DNA of 64,000 bases, taken from contig PXSZ01000010.1 of assembly GCA_003023105.1 (NCBI GenBank), forward strand, positions 1 through 64,000. The letters are read 5' to 3'. Origin of the DNA: Bacteroidetes bacterium QH_10_64_37 (GTDB taxonomy: Bacteria; Bacteroidota; Rhodothermia; Rhodothermales; Salinibacteraceae). Of this stretch, positions 33,982 through 46,871 are shown one piece after another (the first letter of the stretch is position 1; each line of letters opens with the position of its first letter). The notes under the pieces were generated by a model that worked only from the letters and a program-made list of their open reading frames with translations, was not told the DNA's origin and did no database searches. Made by a program: the position numbers and the translations under genes.

Positions 33982-35943
33982 ATGCAGGGGAACGGTCTCA
34001 AGATTGGACTTACGATTTTCTTCGTCGGCCTGTGCGGGTTCTACCTCTTTCCCTCGGTCCAGAACCTGTACGTCAACTACAAGATGAACAACATGACCGA
34101 GGCTGAGCGGGTCGAGTACAGAGACGAAAACCGCCAGTGGCTGGAGCAGTTGGACCGGAATTCGCTCAGTCTCGGGCTCGACCTTCAGGGTGGAATGCAC
34201 GCCGCGCTGGAGGTTGAGATTGCAAGTCTCCTCAATCAGTTGGCGGTTAACAAGGACGACGCCTTCCGGCAGGCCGTACAGGCCGCAGAGCGGCGCGCCG
34301 AGAACGAGGACGTGTCGGTGGTCAATGCGTTCGCGCAGGAGTTCGAGGCAGAGAACCCGGATGGGCGTCTGTCTCGCTACTTTCGGAGTGAAAGCGCGGG
34401 CATTACCCGGCGCTCCTCGAACGACGAGGTCCAGGAGTACTTGAGCAAGCAGGCCGACCAGGCCGTCCAGAATGGCATCCAGGTGGTCCGCAACCGCGTG
34501 AATCAGTACGGGGTGACGGAGCCCTCCATTCAGCGGCAGGGGGAGGAGCGGATCGTAGTAGAGCTTCCGGGGGTGAGCGAGCGAGAGCGCGTCCGCGATC
34601 TGCTGGAGAGCGCCTCCTCGCTCAGCTTCCACCTTATGGCCAATCCGCAGCAACTGGGCGAGTCTGTGAAGCGCATCATCAAGTATCATGAGCCGACCGC
34701 TGAGGACTCGGCCCGCATCGCCGCAGCGAACCCGGCCGACACGATGGGGACCTCTACCGATACTTCTACCACCGACACCACCGAGGCAACGGCGGGAACG
34801 CAACTCGCCTCCTCGCAGCAGGAGGCGCCGGACGACGAGGGCACGGAAATCACCGAACCGGGTGAGGGACAGACCGGCCCGCAAAACCCCCTGTTGGCCG
34901 CCATGCAGCCGATGCCCGCCCAGGATCAGCCCATCTTTGGCCGCGTCTTCGCCAGTGACACCTCGGAGGTGAATGAGCTCTTGTCGAAGCCGGAGGTGCA
35001 GAAGATGCTACCGCCCGGCATTGAGCTGATGTGGACGGCCAGCCCGACCGTGACGACGCAGGATGGGCGGGAAGCCTATCATCTTTTGGCCGTGCAGGCC
35101 GATCCGGAACTTGCCGGACAGGTCGTGACGCAGGCGTCGGTGCAGTTTGACCGCACGACGAACGAGCCGAAGGTGTCCATCACCATGAACTCGGAGGGCG
35201 CGCGAGAATGGGACCGCATCACCGCGGCGAATGTGGGCGATCAGGTCTCCATCGTGCTCGACGGCATCGTGTACTCGAATGCGACCATTCAGACTCGAAT
35301 TTCGGGCGGGCGGACGGAGATTACAGGGCTCGAATCCCGTCAGGAGGCCCAGGACATTGTCACAGTCCTGCAATCGGGGCGGCTCCAGACGGATCTCAAC
35401 ATTATTTCGGAGCGCACGGTGGGGCCGAGCCTCGGCGAAGAGTCCACGCGGGCCGGCTTTATCTCCGTCGTTTCGGGCTTCCTCCTCGTGGTGCTCTTCA
35501 TGATCATGTATTACCGCACGGCGGGGGTGGTCGCCGACGTGGCGCTTCTGCTCAACGTGATCCTCGTCCTCGGCATCCTCGCCGGATTCGGGGCCACGCT
35601 CACCCTGCCCGGAATTGCGGGGATCGTCCTCACAATTGGTATGGCCGTGGACGCCAACGTGCTGATCTTTGACCGCGTGCGGGAGGAGCAGGCCACGGGC
35701 AAGACCCTCCGGGCGGCCATCAACGCCGGCTACGAGGAGTCCCTCAGCGCCATCCTCGACGCCAACATCACGACCTTCTTCGTGGGCGTCATACTGTACT
35801 CCTTCGGCGTGGGGCCGATCAAAGGATTTGCCGTGACCCTCATGGCCGGAATTCTGTCGTCCCTCTTCACGGCGATCATCGTGACCCGAATCATCTTCGA
35901 CTACATGGTTGAAGAGCGCCGGATGCAGGTGAGCTACGGATAA
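33982..35943 (+). CDS. secD: Protein translocase subunit SecD
   Basis: A 653-residue membrane protein of the RND superfamily that uses proton motive force to help complete export through SecYEG. Residues 5-25 are the first membrane segment; GLDLQGGMHAALEVE is the D1 motif; the large periplasmic P1 domain follows and contains an acidic, Thr/Ser-rich loop near residues 240-310 (TSTDTSTTDTTEATAG). The C-terminal five membrane segments include IGMAVDANVLIFDRVREE (D4 motif, conserved Asp). ATG 33982 matches the family start. secF follows after 60 bases; the two form one unit. Confidence 0.95.
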   Translation: MQGNGLKIGLTIFFVGLCGFYLFPSVQNLYVNYKMNNMTEAERVEYRDENRQWLEQLDRNSLSLGLDLQGGMHAALEVEIASLLNQLAVNKDDAFRQAVQAAERRAENEDVSVVNAFAQEFEAENPDGRLSRYFRSESAGITRRSSNDEVQEYLSKQADQAVQNGIQVVRNRVNQYGVTEPSIQRQGEERIVVELPGVSERERVRDLLESASSLSFHLMANPQQLGESVKRIIKYHEPTAEDSARIAAANPADTMGTSTDTSTTDTTEATAGTQLASSQQEAPDDEGTEITEPGEGQTGPQNPLLAAMQPMPAQDQPIFGRVFASDTSEVNELLSKPEVQKMLPPGIELMWTASPTVTTQDGREAYHLLAVQADPELAGQVVTQASVQFDRTTNEPKVSITMNSEGAREWDRITAANVGDQVSIVLDGIVYSNATIQTRISGGRTEITGLESRQEAQDIVTVLQSGRLQTDLNIISERTVGPSLGEESTRAGFISVVSGFLLVVLFMIMYYRTAGVVADVALLLNVILVLGILAGFGATLTLPGIAGIVLTIGMAVDANVLIFDRVREEQATGKTLRAAINAGYEESLSAILDANITTFFVGVILYSFGVGPIKGFAVTLMAGILSSLFTAIIVTRIIFDYMVEERRMQVSYG

Positions 35944-36003
35944 GGGGCCTCCGCCTGGATCGGACTGCTTCCACAACGGGATTTCAATGACCGACGGACC
36001 ATC

Positions 36004-36915
36004 ATGCGCCTTTTCGAAAACGCCGATTACGACCTCATCCCGAACCGCCGGATTGGCTACGTCATCTCGGGGACGTTGCTCGTCATTAGCATCCTTTCCT
36101 TGCTCACCAAGGGCCTCGCGCTCGGGATTGACTTCCGGGGGGGGATGGAATTCGTCGTGGGCAACACCACCGACATCAACACCGCAGACATCCGCTCTGT
36201 CTTGGTTGAGCCTCTCGAAAATGAGCCCGAAGTCAAGCGTTATGGGGATACGGGCCATCTGATTCGGGTCTCTTCGACCGCGGGGATCACGACCGTGGAG
36301 AACCGAATTCTGTCGACTCTTCGACAGCAGTTTCCGGATCACAACGTCCGAATCGAATCGACGAACGTAGTGGGGCCGCGCTTTGCCGAGGACCTGAAGC
36401 GAGGGGCCATCTATGCGGTGCTGGGGGCGTTGCTGGTCATTTTCCTCTACATCATGGTGCGGTTCGAGTGGCGCTACAGCCTGGGGGCCGTCGCGGCGCT
36501 GGTGCACGACGTGACGATTACACTTGGTCTCTTTTCCGTCTTGGCCGGCGTTGTACCGTTCTCGGTGCAGATCGACCAGTCCATCATCGCCGCCTTCCTC
36601 ACCATCGTCGGATATTCATTGAACGACACGGTGGTGGTGTTCGACCGGGTGCGCGAGTACGTGAACCTGTTTAAGACCGATCCCTTCGAGGAGGTCGTGA
36701 ACCGCTCGATCAATGCGACCCTCAGCCGGACGGTCGTCACGTCGATCACCACGTTCATCGTCGTGTCGATTCTGTTTTTCTTCGGTGGAGAAGTGCTCCG
36801 GGGCTTCTCATTTGCCCTCATCGTGGGGGTCGTGATTGGGACGTACTCGTCGATCTTCGTCGCCTCCCCGACCATCGTGGAGCTGAACCGCCGTCTCGAA
36901 AAGAGCCCCGCATAA
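36004..36915 (+). CDS. secF: Protein translocase subunit SecF
   Basis: A 303-residue partner of SecD. Landmarks are ALGIDFRGGMEFVV after the first membrane segment, the small periplasmic domain, and YSLNDTVVVFDRVREYVN (the SecF D4 motif) followed by NRSINATLSRTVVTSITTF. Six membrane segments are predicted. It lies 60 bases after secD in the same orientation. purA follows after a 60-base gap that contains a weak hairpin. Confidence 0.95.
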   Translation: MRLFENADYDLIPNRRIGYVISGTLLVISILSLLTKGLALGIDFRGGMEFVVGNTTDINTADIRSVLVEPLENEPEVKRYGDTGHLIRVSSTAGITTVENRILSTLRQQFPDHNVRIESTNVVGPRFAEDLKRGAIYAVLGALLVIFLYIMVRFEWRYSLGAVAALVHDVTITLGLFSVLAGVVPFSVQIDQSIIAAFLTIVGYSLNDTVVVFDRVREYVNLFKTDPFEEVVNRSINATLSRTVVTSITTFIVVSILFFFGGEVLRGFSFALIVGVVIGTYSSIFVASPTIVELNRRLEKSPA

Positions 36916-36927
36916 TTCCGTATGCGA

Positions 36928-36948
36928 GAAAAGGTTAGAAACTTTTTC
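36928..36948 (+). terminator. Weak hairpin between secF and purA
   Basis: gaaaaggtt and aactttttc pair over nine bases (one G-T) with an aga loop. The stem is AT-rich and no separate T-tract follows, so termination here would be weak. Confidence 0.3.
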
Positions 36949-36977
36949 ACGGCTCGGTAAAACCGACGACCTTTGCT

Positions 36978-38300
<1,323 letters not shown>

Positions 38301-38436
38301 CAAAGGTGCCTTTTAGTCTACCGAACCGTACAAACGTTCTTGGGCAAGGGCAGGTGTGGGAGCTCCGGGACGCGGCGACGCGGTGATGGGGGGACGCTTT
38401 GGCGCCCACACGCCCAGACGCAAATCCGGCGCTGTC

Positions 38437-39843
38437 ATGGATGCCTATCGGTGGTCGGTGCGGTTGAAGCTCGGACTGATCGTGTTTGCGGTCGGAATTG
38501 CGGTGGCCTCGCTGTGGTACACTCAGCGGCTCGTTGATCGGTTGCAGAAGCGCGAGCAGGCTGTCATCCAGCTTTGGGCCGACGCGCTGGAGCAGGTCGT
38601 GCAGACACAGCAGCAGTCCGGCAATCCCCATCGGTCGGTCTTCCGCCGTCTCGACGCGTATCTTCGTGCGTTGCAGGGGAGCCCGGCACCGAACACGCTT
38701 TCGTCCGAGCAGATCGCGGCCTTTCGCAACGCTGTCGACTGGGCGCAGACGATGCCGCCCACGCACGAGTTCAATTTCATTCTCAACCAGATCCTGGAGC
38801 CGAACCGGTTCAGCGTTCCGGCCATCATCACAGATTCCACGAAACGCCGGCCGTTGTCTTGGCAGAACGTGGGCGTGCCAGACACCATCGGGACGCTGCC
38901 GCCGAAGGACTCGGCGGAGGCGATGGAGCAGTTGCGCAGCGAGCTGGCCGAGATGAGGAGGGCTTTCGAGCCGATTCCAATCCGAATTGACGTGTCCGCA
39001 GCGCCCGACAGCGGGAAACAATCTGGGCCCGGAGAGCAGCTCACGCAGTACGTGTTCTACGACGAGTCGGCCCTCATTACCGAGCTGCGCATCTTTCCGT
39101 GGGTGCAGCTGGTGTTCGTGGGCCTGTTCGTGATGGTGGGGTATTTCGGCTTCTCGTACATCCGCCGCAGCGAGCAGAGCAGCCTGTGGATGGGCATGGC
39201 CCGGGAGGCGGCCCACCAGCTCGGCACGCCGCTCTCCAGCCTCATGGGGTGGATTGAGGTGTTGCGCTCGCCCAACCCCGACGCGGAGACGAAGGAGCAG
39301 GCATTGGACGAAATCGAGAACGACGTGGAGCGGCTCCAGCGCGTGGCCGATCGGTTTTCGGACATCGGCTCGCAGCCGAAGCTGGAGCGCTGCGACCTCG
39401 TCCCCATCGTGAAGCAGACGGCGGCCTATCTCCGCCGCCGCATTCCCCGGCAGGGGCAGTCGATTGACCTGACCGTGGAGATGCCGGATTCACTGGAAGC
39501 CGAGGCGAACGAGGAGCTCTTTGCCTGGGTGCTGGAGAACCTCCTCAAGAACGCCCTCGATGCCATTGAGGACGACACAGGGGCCATCACGGTTGCGGGC
39601 TGGGAGGACGACGGGCAGGTGGTCATCGAGGTGGAGGACACGGGCCGGGGCATCGAGCGGCAGCAGTGGAAGAACATTTTTCGGCCCGGCTACAGCACCA
39701 AGCAGCGCGGCTGGGGGCTGGGGCTGAGCCTGGCCCGTCGCGTGGTGGAGAGCTACCACGGTGGGAGCCTGGAACTCGTCTCGTCGACCGTGGGCGAAGG
39801 GTCGATCTTCCGCCTCCGGATTCCGGCGGCGAATCCTGCGTAG
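38437..39843 (+). CDS. Membrane sensor histidine kinase
   Basis: A 468-residue kinase: membrane segments at residues 10-28 and 220-241 enclose a periplasmic sensor domain of about 190 residues with no domain I recognise. No HAMP linker is obvious. The phosphoacceptor is His260 in REAAHQLGTPLSSLMGW. The ATPase domain has NLLKNALDAIE (N box), VEDTGRGIE (G1), GWGLGLSLARRVVESYHGG (G2). No response regulator gene is adjacent, so it is an orphan in this window. Its stop lies two bases from the end of the convergent sigma/anti-sigma-like gene. ATG 38437 is chosen because the first membrane segment starts there. Confidence 0.85.
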   Translation: MDAYRWSVRLKLGLIVFAVGIAVASLWYTQRLVDRLQKREQAVIQLWADALEQVVQTQQQSGNPHRSVFRRLDAYLRALQGSPAPNTLSSEQIAAFRNAVDWAQTMPPTHEFNFILNQILEPNRFSVPAIITDSTKRRPLSWQNVGVPDTIGTLPPKDSAEAMEQLRSELAEMRRAFEPIPIRIDVSAAPDSGKQSGPGEQLTQYVFYDESALITELRIFPWVQLVFVGLFVMVGYFGFSYIRRSEQSSLWMGMAREAAHQLGTPLSSLMGWIEVLRSPNPDAETKEQALDEIENDVERLQRVADRFSDIGSQPKLERCDLVPIVKQTAAYLRRRIPRQGQSIDLTVEMPDSLEAEANEELFAWVLENLLKNALDAIEDDTGAITVAGWEDDGQVVIEVEDTGRGIERQQWKNIFRPGYSTKQRGWGLGLSLARRVVESYHGGSLELVSSTVGEGSIFRLRIPAANPA

Positions 39844-39845
39844 CC

Positions 39846-41111
39846 CTACGGCCGGAGTCTTGTCCGCAGCGAGTCGGCAGACGTGGAGGGCGCTACGACG
39901 ACGAAAATGTCGTCCCGATCGCGCCACAGGAGGCCTGTGTGGGACGCTTCCGTATCGGCCACGAGGTGGTTGCGCCGGGCAAGCGCTTTGCGGACCGGTG
40001 CGTCCAAGGTGGCTGTGGCCTCGATCTGGTCGACGAGGGCGTAGCTGTAGGCAAACGTGGCGATGCGCGTGCTGTCGCCGGTGTTCGCGTACAGCAAGAC
40101 GGGAATCTCTGCCCCGCCGTCAGTGCGGGCGCGACCCACGCCCTGGAGCCGAGCGTCCTCGATGCTGGGCACCTGAATCCGGCGGCCCCAGGTCGATTCC
40201 ACGAAGGCCTCCGCCTCGGCTTGGTCGTTGGATTTCAGTTCGGGCGTGACAGCGCGGGCCTGCTCCGCCGAGAAGGCGACGAGGCTCGTGCTCGACGACG
40301 AGGGAGCAGGCGATGGCTGTGTCGCGTACCACGCCCCGATCCCGCCCGCCAGCACCAGCACGCCGATCAGGAACGTGAGCAGAAGAGCGCGGGGGCGCGG
40401 TCGCGCGGGGAGGCGGTCGAGGAGCGACGAAGATCCCTTGGTCGAGGATGGATCGTGCTCATTCGCGGGGGCGTTTCCGGAGGGCCGCGCCGTTTCCAAG
40501 AGTGCCCGGATCCGGGACCGGAGCGAGCCGGGAACGGAGGAGAAGCGGGTCGCGACCCACTTCCGCACCGCAGTCCGGAGGGCCGCGTCGGACACGAACT
40601 CGTCAACAAGGGCGTACTCGGGCTCAGAGAGGACGGTCCGGAGCCTGCGCCAAAGGGTCGCGTGGGCGTCCGAGACATCGATGGTGGTGGAATTGGGGGC
40701 CCGAGTGTCGTCGGCGCTTCCAAACGCATCCATCGCAAGAAGAAATCGCTCCCGGGGAGCGCAGGCAGTCAGGGCGACGGGCAGGGCGTCTTTTAGAAGG
40801 GTTTCGGCTACGTCCCGCCGCAGGGGATCGGGTGTGGATTCGTCTGCTCCCGGGACGGCCCCGGTTGCTTCTTCCGAGGGCTCTCCCTCCGAGCGCGAGG
40901 GAGCTTCGCTATGTTCGTAGAGAAGGGTGAGGAGCCACCCTTTCAGATCGTCGGGACGCTCTGCGGGCGGCTGCTCCGCCGCCTGTTCATACACGCGGAG
41001 AAGGAGCGTTGGGGCCTCCTCCGGGCCCACCCGCAGACAGGCCAGGGGGTAAAGCGTCTTCAGATGCCCGAGGAGCGGAGAGGTGTCGGAAGAAGAGGAG
41101 GGAAGGATCAT
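39846..41111 (-). CDS. Membrane-anchored sigma-factor-like/anti-sigma-like fusion protein (function unknown)
   Basis: A 421-residue protein. Residues 15-70 (LGHLKTLYPLACLRVGPEEAPTLLLRVYEQ, DLKGWLLTLL) and 98-160 (ALPVALTACAPRERFLLAMDAFG, VSDAHATLWRRLRTVL) resemble, at low similarity, regions 2 and 4 of ECF sigma factors. Residues 241-262 are a membrane segment (LLLTFLIGVLVLAGGIGAWYA). The C-terminal 155 residues (QVPSIEDARLQGVGRARTDGG, IPVLLYANTGDSTRIATFAYSY) look like the extracytoplasmic part of some anti-sigma factors. So it may be a sigma/anti-sigma fusion, or an anti-sigma protein with a degenerate sigma-like head. No separate sigma gene is adjacent. Domain assignments are my reading of the pattern and need a profile search. 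Confidence 0.5.
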   Translation of the reverse strand: MILPSSSSDTSPLLGHLKTLYPLACLRVGPEEAPTLLLRVYEQAAEQPPAERPDDLKGWLLTLLYEHSEAPSRSEGEPSEEATGAVPGADESTPDPLRRDVAETLLKDALPVALTACAPRERFLLAMDAFGSADDTRAPNSTTIDVSDAHATLWRRLRTVLSEPEYALVDEFVSDAALRTAVRKWVATRFSSVPGSLRSRIRALLETARPSGNAPANEHDPSSTKGSSSLLDRLPARPRPRALLLTFLIGVLVLAGGIGAWYATQPSPAPSSSSTSLVAFSAEQARAVTPELKSNDQAEAEAFVESTWGRRIQVPSIEDARLQGVGRARTDGGAEIPVLLYANTGDSTRIATFAYSYALVDQIEATATLDAPVRKALARRNHLVADTEASHTGLLWRDRDDIFVVVAPSTSADSLRTRLRP

Positions 41112-41153
41112 AAACGTCGCAACCGGACGGCCGAGTCGGGGACTGACGATGAC

Positions 41154-42008
41154 CTACCCGGTCGGCTCTTCGAAGACGAGTTTCACGGAATCGCCCTTTC
41201 GTATGTCCAGCAGTTCGGCGGCGTTCCCCCCGTTGGCGGCGATTTCGAGGTGCCCCGTGCTTCCGAAGAGCAACAACGGGTCGCCCTCCGGCACCGCTCC
41301 GTAGGTCGGGTGAAGCGCCTGGAGCACCGTATTCCCTGCGTAGGCCTTCAGCGGCGGGAGGGCGTCGAGCGGTGGGGCCGACGCCTCCAGCCCGGCGGCC
41401 TCGGCCAGGGTCGACCGCTGAATGTTGGTGATGCAGTTCCCGAAGTGATCCACGTGGACCACCCAGCCCTGCACCGTTTGCGAGGCCGTAGAGGGCTGCG
41501 CCCAGCGGAGCGGTTCGAGCGTGTCAATCGCCGTCCCGATCTCCTCGACGGACCGCCCGGCCGCAAGGTGGGCGGCGGCGGGGGCGAAGATGTCACGCCC
41601 GTGGAAGGTGGTGCTGGGGGACGCGCTCCGCCAAAAAGCCGGGTCGTCCAGCTCCACCATCGCGTCGGGCGGCTTCTGGTCCAGGACGAGGGGAAACACC
41701 CCGTTGTCCGGCCCCACGAACCACTGGCCTTCAGCGCGGAGAGCCACGGCCCGCCGGTCCGTGCCCACGCCCGGATCCACGACCACCAGGTGGACCACGT
41801 CCTCCGGGAAGTACGGGCGAGCCGATCGCAGCACGAAGGCCGCCTCCATCACGTCCTGGGGGCTGATTTCGTGGGTCACGTCCACAAACCGCGCCTTCGG
41901 GCAGATGGAGAGCATCGTCCCCTTCATTGACGGAACGTAGGCGTCCTCGGTGCCGAAATCCGTCGTAATGGTGATTGCGGGAGCGTCGAGCCGAGAGGAG
42001 GTCGACAT
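41154..42008 (-). CDS. SAM hydroxide adenosyltransferase / SAM hydrolase family protein (DUF62)
   Basis: A 284-residue protein of the fluorinase-related family that splits S-adenosylmethionine to adenosine and methionine with water or hydroxide. Landmarks are TITTDFGTEDAYVPSMKG, VDVTHEISPQDVMEAAFVLR, VVDPGVGTDRRAV (the Asp-Arg-His type water-activating area begins here), FVGPDNGVFPLVL, FHGRDIFAPAAAHLA, and VDHFGNCITNI. Start ATG 42008 is the family start; an upstream ATG at 42218 gives an unrelated lead. It is transcribed leftward, 40 bases before the sigma/anti-sigma-like gene, so the two may be co-expressed. Confidence 0.85.
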   Translation of the reverse strand: MSTSSRLDAPAITITTDFGTEDAYVPSMKGTMLSICPKARFVDVTHEISPQDVMEAAFVLRSARPYFPEDVVHLVVVDPGVGTDRRAVALRAEGQWFVGPDNGVFPLVLDQKPPDAMVELDDPAFWRSASPSTTFHGRDIFAPAAAHLAAGRSVEEIGTAIDTLEPLRWAQPSTASQTVQGWVVHVDHFGNCITNIQRSTLAEAAGLEASAPPLDALPPLKAYAGNTVLQALHPTYGAVPEGDPLLLFGSTGHLEIAANGGNAAELLDIRKGDSVKLVFEEPTG

Positions 42009-42520
42009 GCCGAAGTCAAATTTCGAGAATTGAAGTGTTTTGTGGTTCGGAGCGCCATCAGTGTATGAACTGTGGGCGTCGATGTATACCGATGCGTGAG
42101 GAGATTCGTAAATCGTTTTGCCTGTGCTCCAGGGTGCTCGAACGCACAGAGGTTGCGCATGGGCGTTTGGGCGTGAGTGCGTGTGGGCGTGGAATCTGTG
42201 CTGCCCTGATTCGAGCAAGGTGACGGCCTTTCTTTACTTCAGCCCTCTTCGCCCACTCTCCCTCCCTGATGGCGTTCGGGAGATGTTCTCCGATTCCCCT
42301 CATTCTCCCACGCCTCACCCCGATAGAATTCGGCGCGTGCGCTCTCATACATGCCGAACTCGATCTCTGAATCAGGGGCAGCAGAGGCTGCAGTTGCTCA
42401 GCCTGACTGATTGCTCTAGATTCACCCCGCCCCGGAGAAACAATTCGGAGGGATTGAGGAGTAGGTTTCCCGGACGGAGGCCGATGTCCGCGGCTGCATT
42501 GCAATAACGAGGCTGGTCTC
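42009..42520. other. Divergent intergenic region
   Basis: About 510 bases between the SAM hydrolase-type gene (leftward) and the GbsR-like gene (rightward). No convincing gene. A pyrimidine-rich stretch at about 42245-42320 (cactctccctccctgatgg, cctcattctcccacgcctc) looks like a reverse-oriented relative of the G-rich dispersed repeats. Promoters for both genes should lie here. Confidence 0.4.
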
Positions 42521-43153
42521 ATGGCGTCCTCCGGGTCTACAATCTGCGATTCCTCGACGGCGAACGACGTCTCCACTCCCCGCGTCCGAAGCGCGGTGGA
42601 CCGCTTCGTCTCGCTGTGGGGAGAGATGGCCTCGACCTGGGGCATCAACCGCACGATGGCCAAGATCCACGCGCTCCTCTACTGCGCAGAACGCCCCCTC
42701 AACACCGACCAGATCATGGAGCGGCTCGACGTGAGCCGGGGCAACGCCAACATGAATCTTCGGTCCCTGGTAGACTGGGAACTGGTTACCAAAGCCCAAC
42801 GGGCCGACTCCCGCAAAGACTACTACGAGGCCGAGAAGGACGTTTGGCAGATCACCGCCCGCATCATCGAGGAGCGACAGCGCCGGGAAGTCCATCCGGT
42901 GCGGTCGCGGCTGGAGGACTGCGCCGACCTGCTGGTTGACGAGGACGAACCGATTGAGGACCGCCCCGAGGCCGAGCAGGTGCTGCACCGCCGCCTGTCC
43001 AACCTGGTCGATCTCGTGAAAGTGCTCGAAGGCGTGTCCGAGGCGCTTCTTCCCCTTGTCCGAAACGAGAACGTCGACCAGATCGAGCGGCTTCTCGACG
43101 TTGCGCTTCGGCTCGAAAACGCTCCTTCCGATGATCCCGACTCTGATCGCTAA
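42521..43153 (+). CDS. GbsR/MarR-type transcriptional regulator
   Basis: A 210-residue DNA-binding protein. Residues 25-110 form a winged helix: [65 protein letters not shown], close to the GbsR family, whose Bacillus member represses choline-to-glycine-betaine genes. The C-terminal half is a helical, acidic dimer region. A GbsR-like regulator makes sense in a halophile, but no betaine gene is next to it, so the target is unknown. It precedes yraN by 28 bases on the same strand. Confidence 0.8.
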   Translation: MASSGSTICDSSTANDVSTPRVRSAVDRFVSLWGEMASTWGINRTMAKIHALLYCAERPLNTDQIMERLDVSRGNANMNLRSLVDWELVTKAQRADSRKDYYEAEKDVWQITARIIEERQRREVHPVRSRLEDCADLLVDEDEPIEDRPEAEQVLHRRLSNLVDLVKVLEGVSEALLPLVRNENVDQIERLLDVALRLENAPSDDPDSDR

Positions 43154-43181
43154 CGCGCGTTCCCACGAGATTCTCTACACT

Positions 43182-43553
43182 ATGACGACAACCAACGACA
43201 TTGGGGACCGCGGCGAAGATGTGGCGGCCGCCCATCTCGAAGAGGCCGGCTACCGCGTCCTGGAGCGCAACTACCACTTTGAGCGCAACGAAGTAGACCT
43301 GGTATGTTTCGACCCGGACGGGGGCGGCGAAATTGTGTTTGTAGAGGTGAAGACGCGCAGCGGGATGGAGTTTGGCGCCCCGGAGGCCTCCATCACCGAG
43401 GAGAAACAGAAGTCGTTGATGACGGTCGCGCGGGCCTACCTGCATGAGCGCCAGTTCGAAGGGGCGCCGGCGCGGTTCGACGTCGTGACGGTGATGCTCC
43501 GCAACGAACAGCCCGAGGTCAACCACTACGAGAACGCGTTCTGGATGATGTGA
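43182..43553 (+). CDS. YraN/UPF0102 family endonuclease-like protein
   Basis: A 123-residue protein with [39 protein letters not shown] and [11 protein letters not shown], the restriction-endonuclease-like core (Glu, Asp, Glu-x-Lys) of UPF0102. Family members are small nuclease-fold proteins; YraN is linked to DNA recombination or repair, but its activity is not settled. The start at 43182 is the family start. It likely forms a unit with the GbsR-like gene. Confidence 0.88.
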   Translation: MTTTNDIGDRGEDVAAAHLEEAGYRVLERNYHFERNEVDLVCFDPDGGGEIVFVEVKTRSGMEFGAPEASITEEKQKSLMTVARAYLHERQFEGAPARFDVVTVMLRNEQPEVNHYENAFWMM

Positions 43554-43571
43554 GGGCGTGATGCGGGGGGA

Positions 43572-43600
43572 AGAGTCATCAGTCAAGAGTCACGAGTCAC
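43572..43600 (+). repeat. Short direct repeats
   Basis: agagtcatcagtcaagagtc followed by acgagtcac: four imperfect copies of the GAGTCA/AGTCA word between yraN and the convergent exported-protein gene. It resembles the gtcac/gcgtga words after fbp. Confidence 0.45.
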
Positions 43601-43658
43601 AAAAATACGCTCCGATACGGAAAAAACTGTTTGATGTGCGGGATTGCGGCTGAGCACA

Positions 43659-44777
43659 TTACTCCGGCGGCTCGTACTCGCGGGGGAGGAGGTTGGACAT
43701 CCGCATCGTAAAGGCAAAGTACCGGTAGAGCGTTGCCCCGTACGGCTCCACGATTTTTCCGTACGGGTCGATGTGAATTGGGTGCTCGTTGACTTCAATC
43801 TGGGAGGTCTGGTGGTCTCGGGGCGCGCGGCGGAGGTCCGCCCACTCCAGATACGCTTCGCTCTCCGGCTCGCCCCGGTAGACCACTTCGAGACGGTCCC
43901 AGGCGTCGAAAAGATACGTGGAGTCGGGGCCGGGCTCTAAAATGCGGTCGCGGCTCGTGGGCATTCGGTCGGCGCGGGACGTGTAGCGGAAGGCGGAGGC
44001 GCGCGGGAGTCGGTACAGATCGAACTGCTCTTCCTCTACCCGATCGGCGAGGAGGGCACGGAGAAAATGGCGAAGCGAGCCCCGATACGCCTCTCGTCTG
44101 TTCTTCCGCCACCGGGCCGCCTGTGCGGAGTCATTGGGCGTGAGGGGTTCAAAGAGCGGCTCGCCGTCCCACCGCACGACCGGACCGCTCTCTTCGAACT
44201 CCTTCAGAAAGTAGGTAAGGCGGTACCCCAGCGCCCAGTTTTCGATGACGATCGGCTTTTCGGCCTGCGCCTTGAACTTGCCCCACCACTTTTCCTCAAA
44301 ACGAAGCACCTCAGGATTTTCGAACCTGCACTTCTTGGCGTATCCTGACGTCCCAATGAAAAGGCGTTTGAACCGATCGAGGCGCTCGTACCACTCCTCG
44401 TCCCGCTCCGCCGAGACGGTGACTGGCGGCGACTGGAGCACTTCCGACGCCAGTCGGAGAGTGAAGATTTGCGTCCGACCCGGCACGGGCCGGAAGGTGA
44501 GGGCTCTGTTGGCGTATCCGACCCGCGACACGTAGAGCCGTTTCGCTCCCGGGTGGACCCGTTCGAGGCGAAACCGCCCGGCCGAATCGGTGACGGTTCC
44601 GTTCATCGACTGAGCGAGGAAGACGTGAGTGTCGGGCAGGGGCGCGTCCGTCTCGGCGTCGAGCACGCGGCCCTTAATGGTGCGGGTCGCGGGTGCCTGA
44701 GCGACGCTTAGACACGGAGCGGCCCCTCCCCCCAGCAAGAGCGACAACACGGATAATGCGAACGCACGCACCGACAT
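43659..44777 (-). CDS. Exported protein with a carboxypeptidase-regulatory-like domain
   Basis: A 372-residue protein: signal peptide (LSVLSLLLGGGAAPCLSVAQA), then an Ig-like CarboxypepD_reg domain at about residues 30-115 (IKGRVLDAETDAPLPDTHVFLAQSMNGTVTDSAGRFRLERV), followed by a roughly 250-residue domain rich in Trp, Tyr and Arg (EKWWGKFKAQAEKPIVIENWALGYRLTYFLKEF). This architecture is common in Bacteroidota surface proteins of unknown role. Two ATGs (44798, 44777) are possible; the second gives a compact signal peptide. It follows acs on the same strand after about 115 bases. Confidence 0.7.
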   Translation of the reverse strand: MSVRAFALSVLSLLLGGGAAPCLSVAQAPATRTIKGRVLDAETDAPLPDTHVFLAQSMNGTVTDSAGRFRLERVHPGAKRLYVSRVGYANRALTFRPVPGRTQIFTLRLASEVLQSPPVTVSAERDEEWYERLDRFKRLFIGTSGYAKKCRFENPEVLRFEEKWWGKFKAQAEKPIVIENWALGYRLTYFLKEFEESGPVVRWDGEPLFEPLTPNDSAQAARWRKNRREAYRGSLRHFLRALLADRVEEEQFDLYRLPRASAFRYTSRADRMPTSRDRILEPGPDSTYLFDAWDRLEVVYRGEPESEAYLEWADLRRAPRDHQTSQIEVNEHPIHIDPYGKIVEPYGATLYRYFAFTMRMSNLLPREYEPPE

Positions 44778-44891
44778 TGCTTCCCCATTGGCGTTCACGA
44801 TGTCTTGATCTGATCGATGGTACGCGAGAGGCGGAGTGGATGTTTGCGGATGGGCGAGTCCGTGAATCTTGGAGGGGGAATTGAACGAGCA

Positions 44892-46871
<1,980 letters not shown>

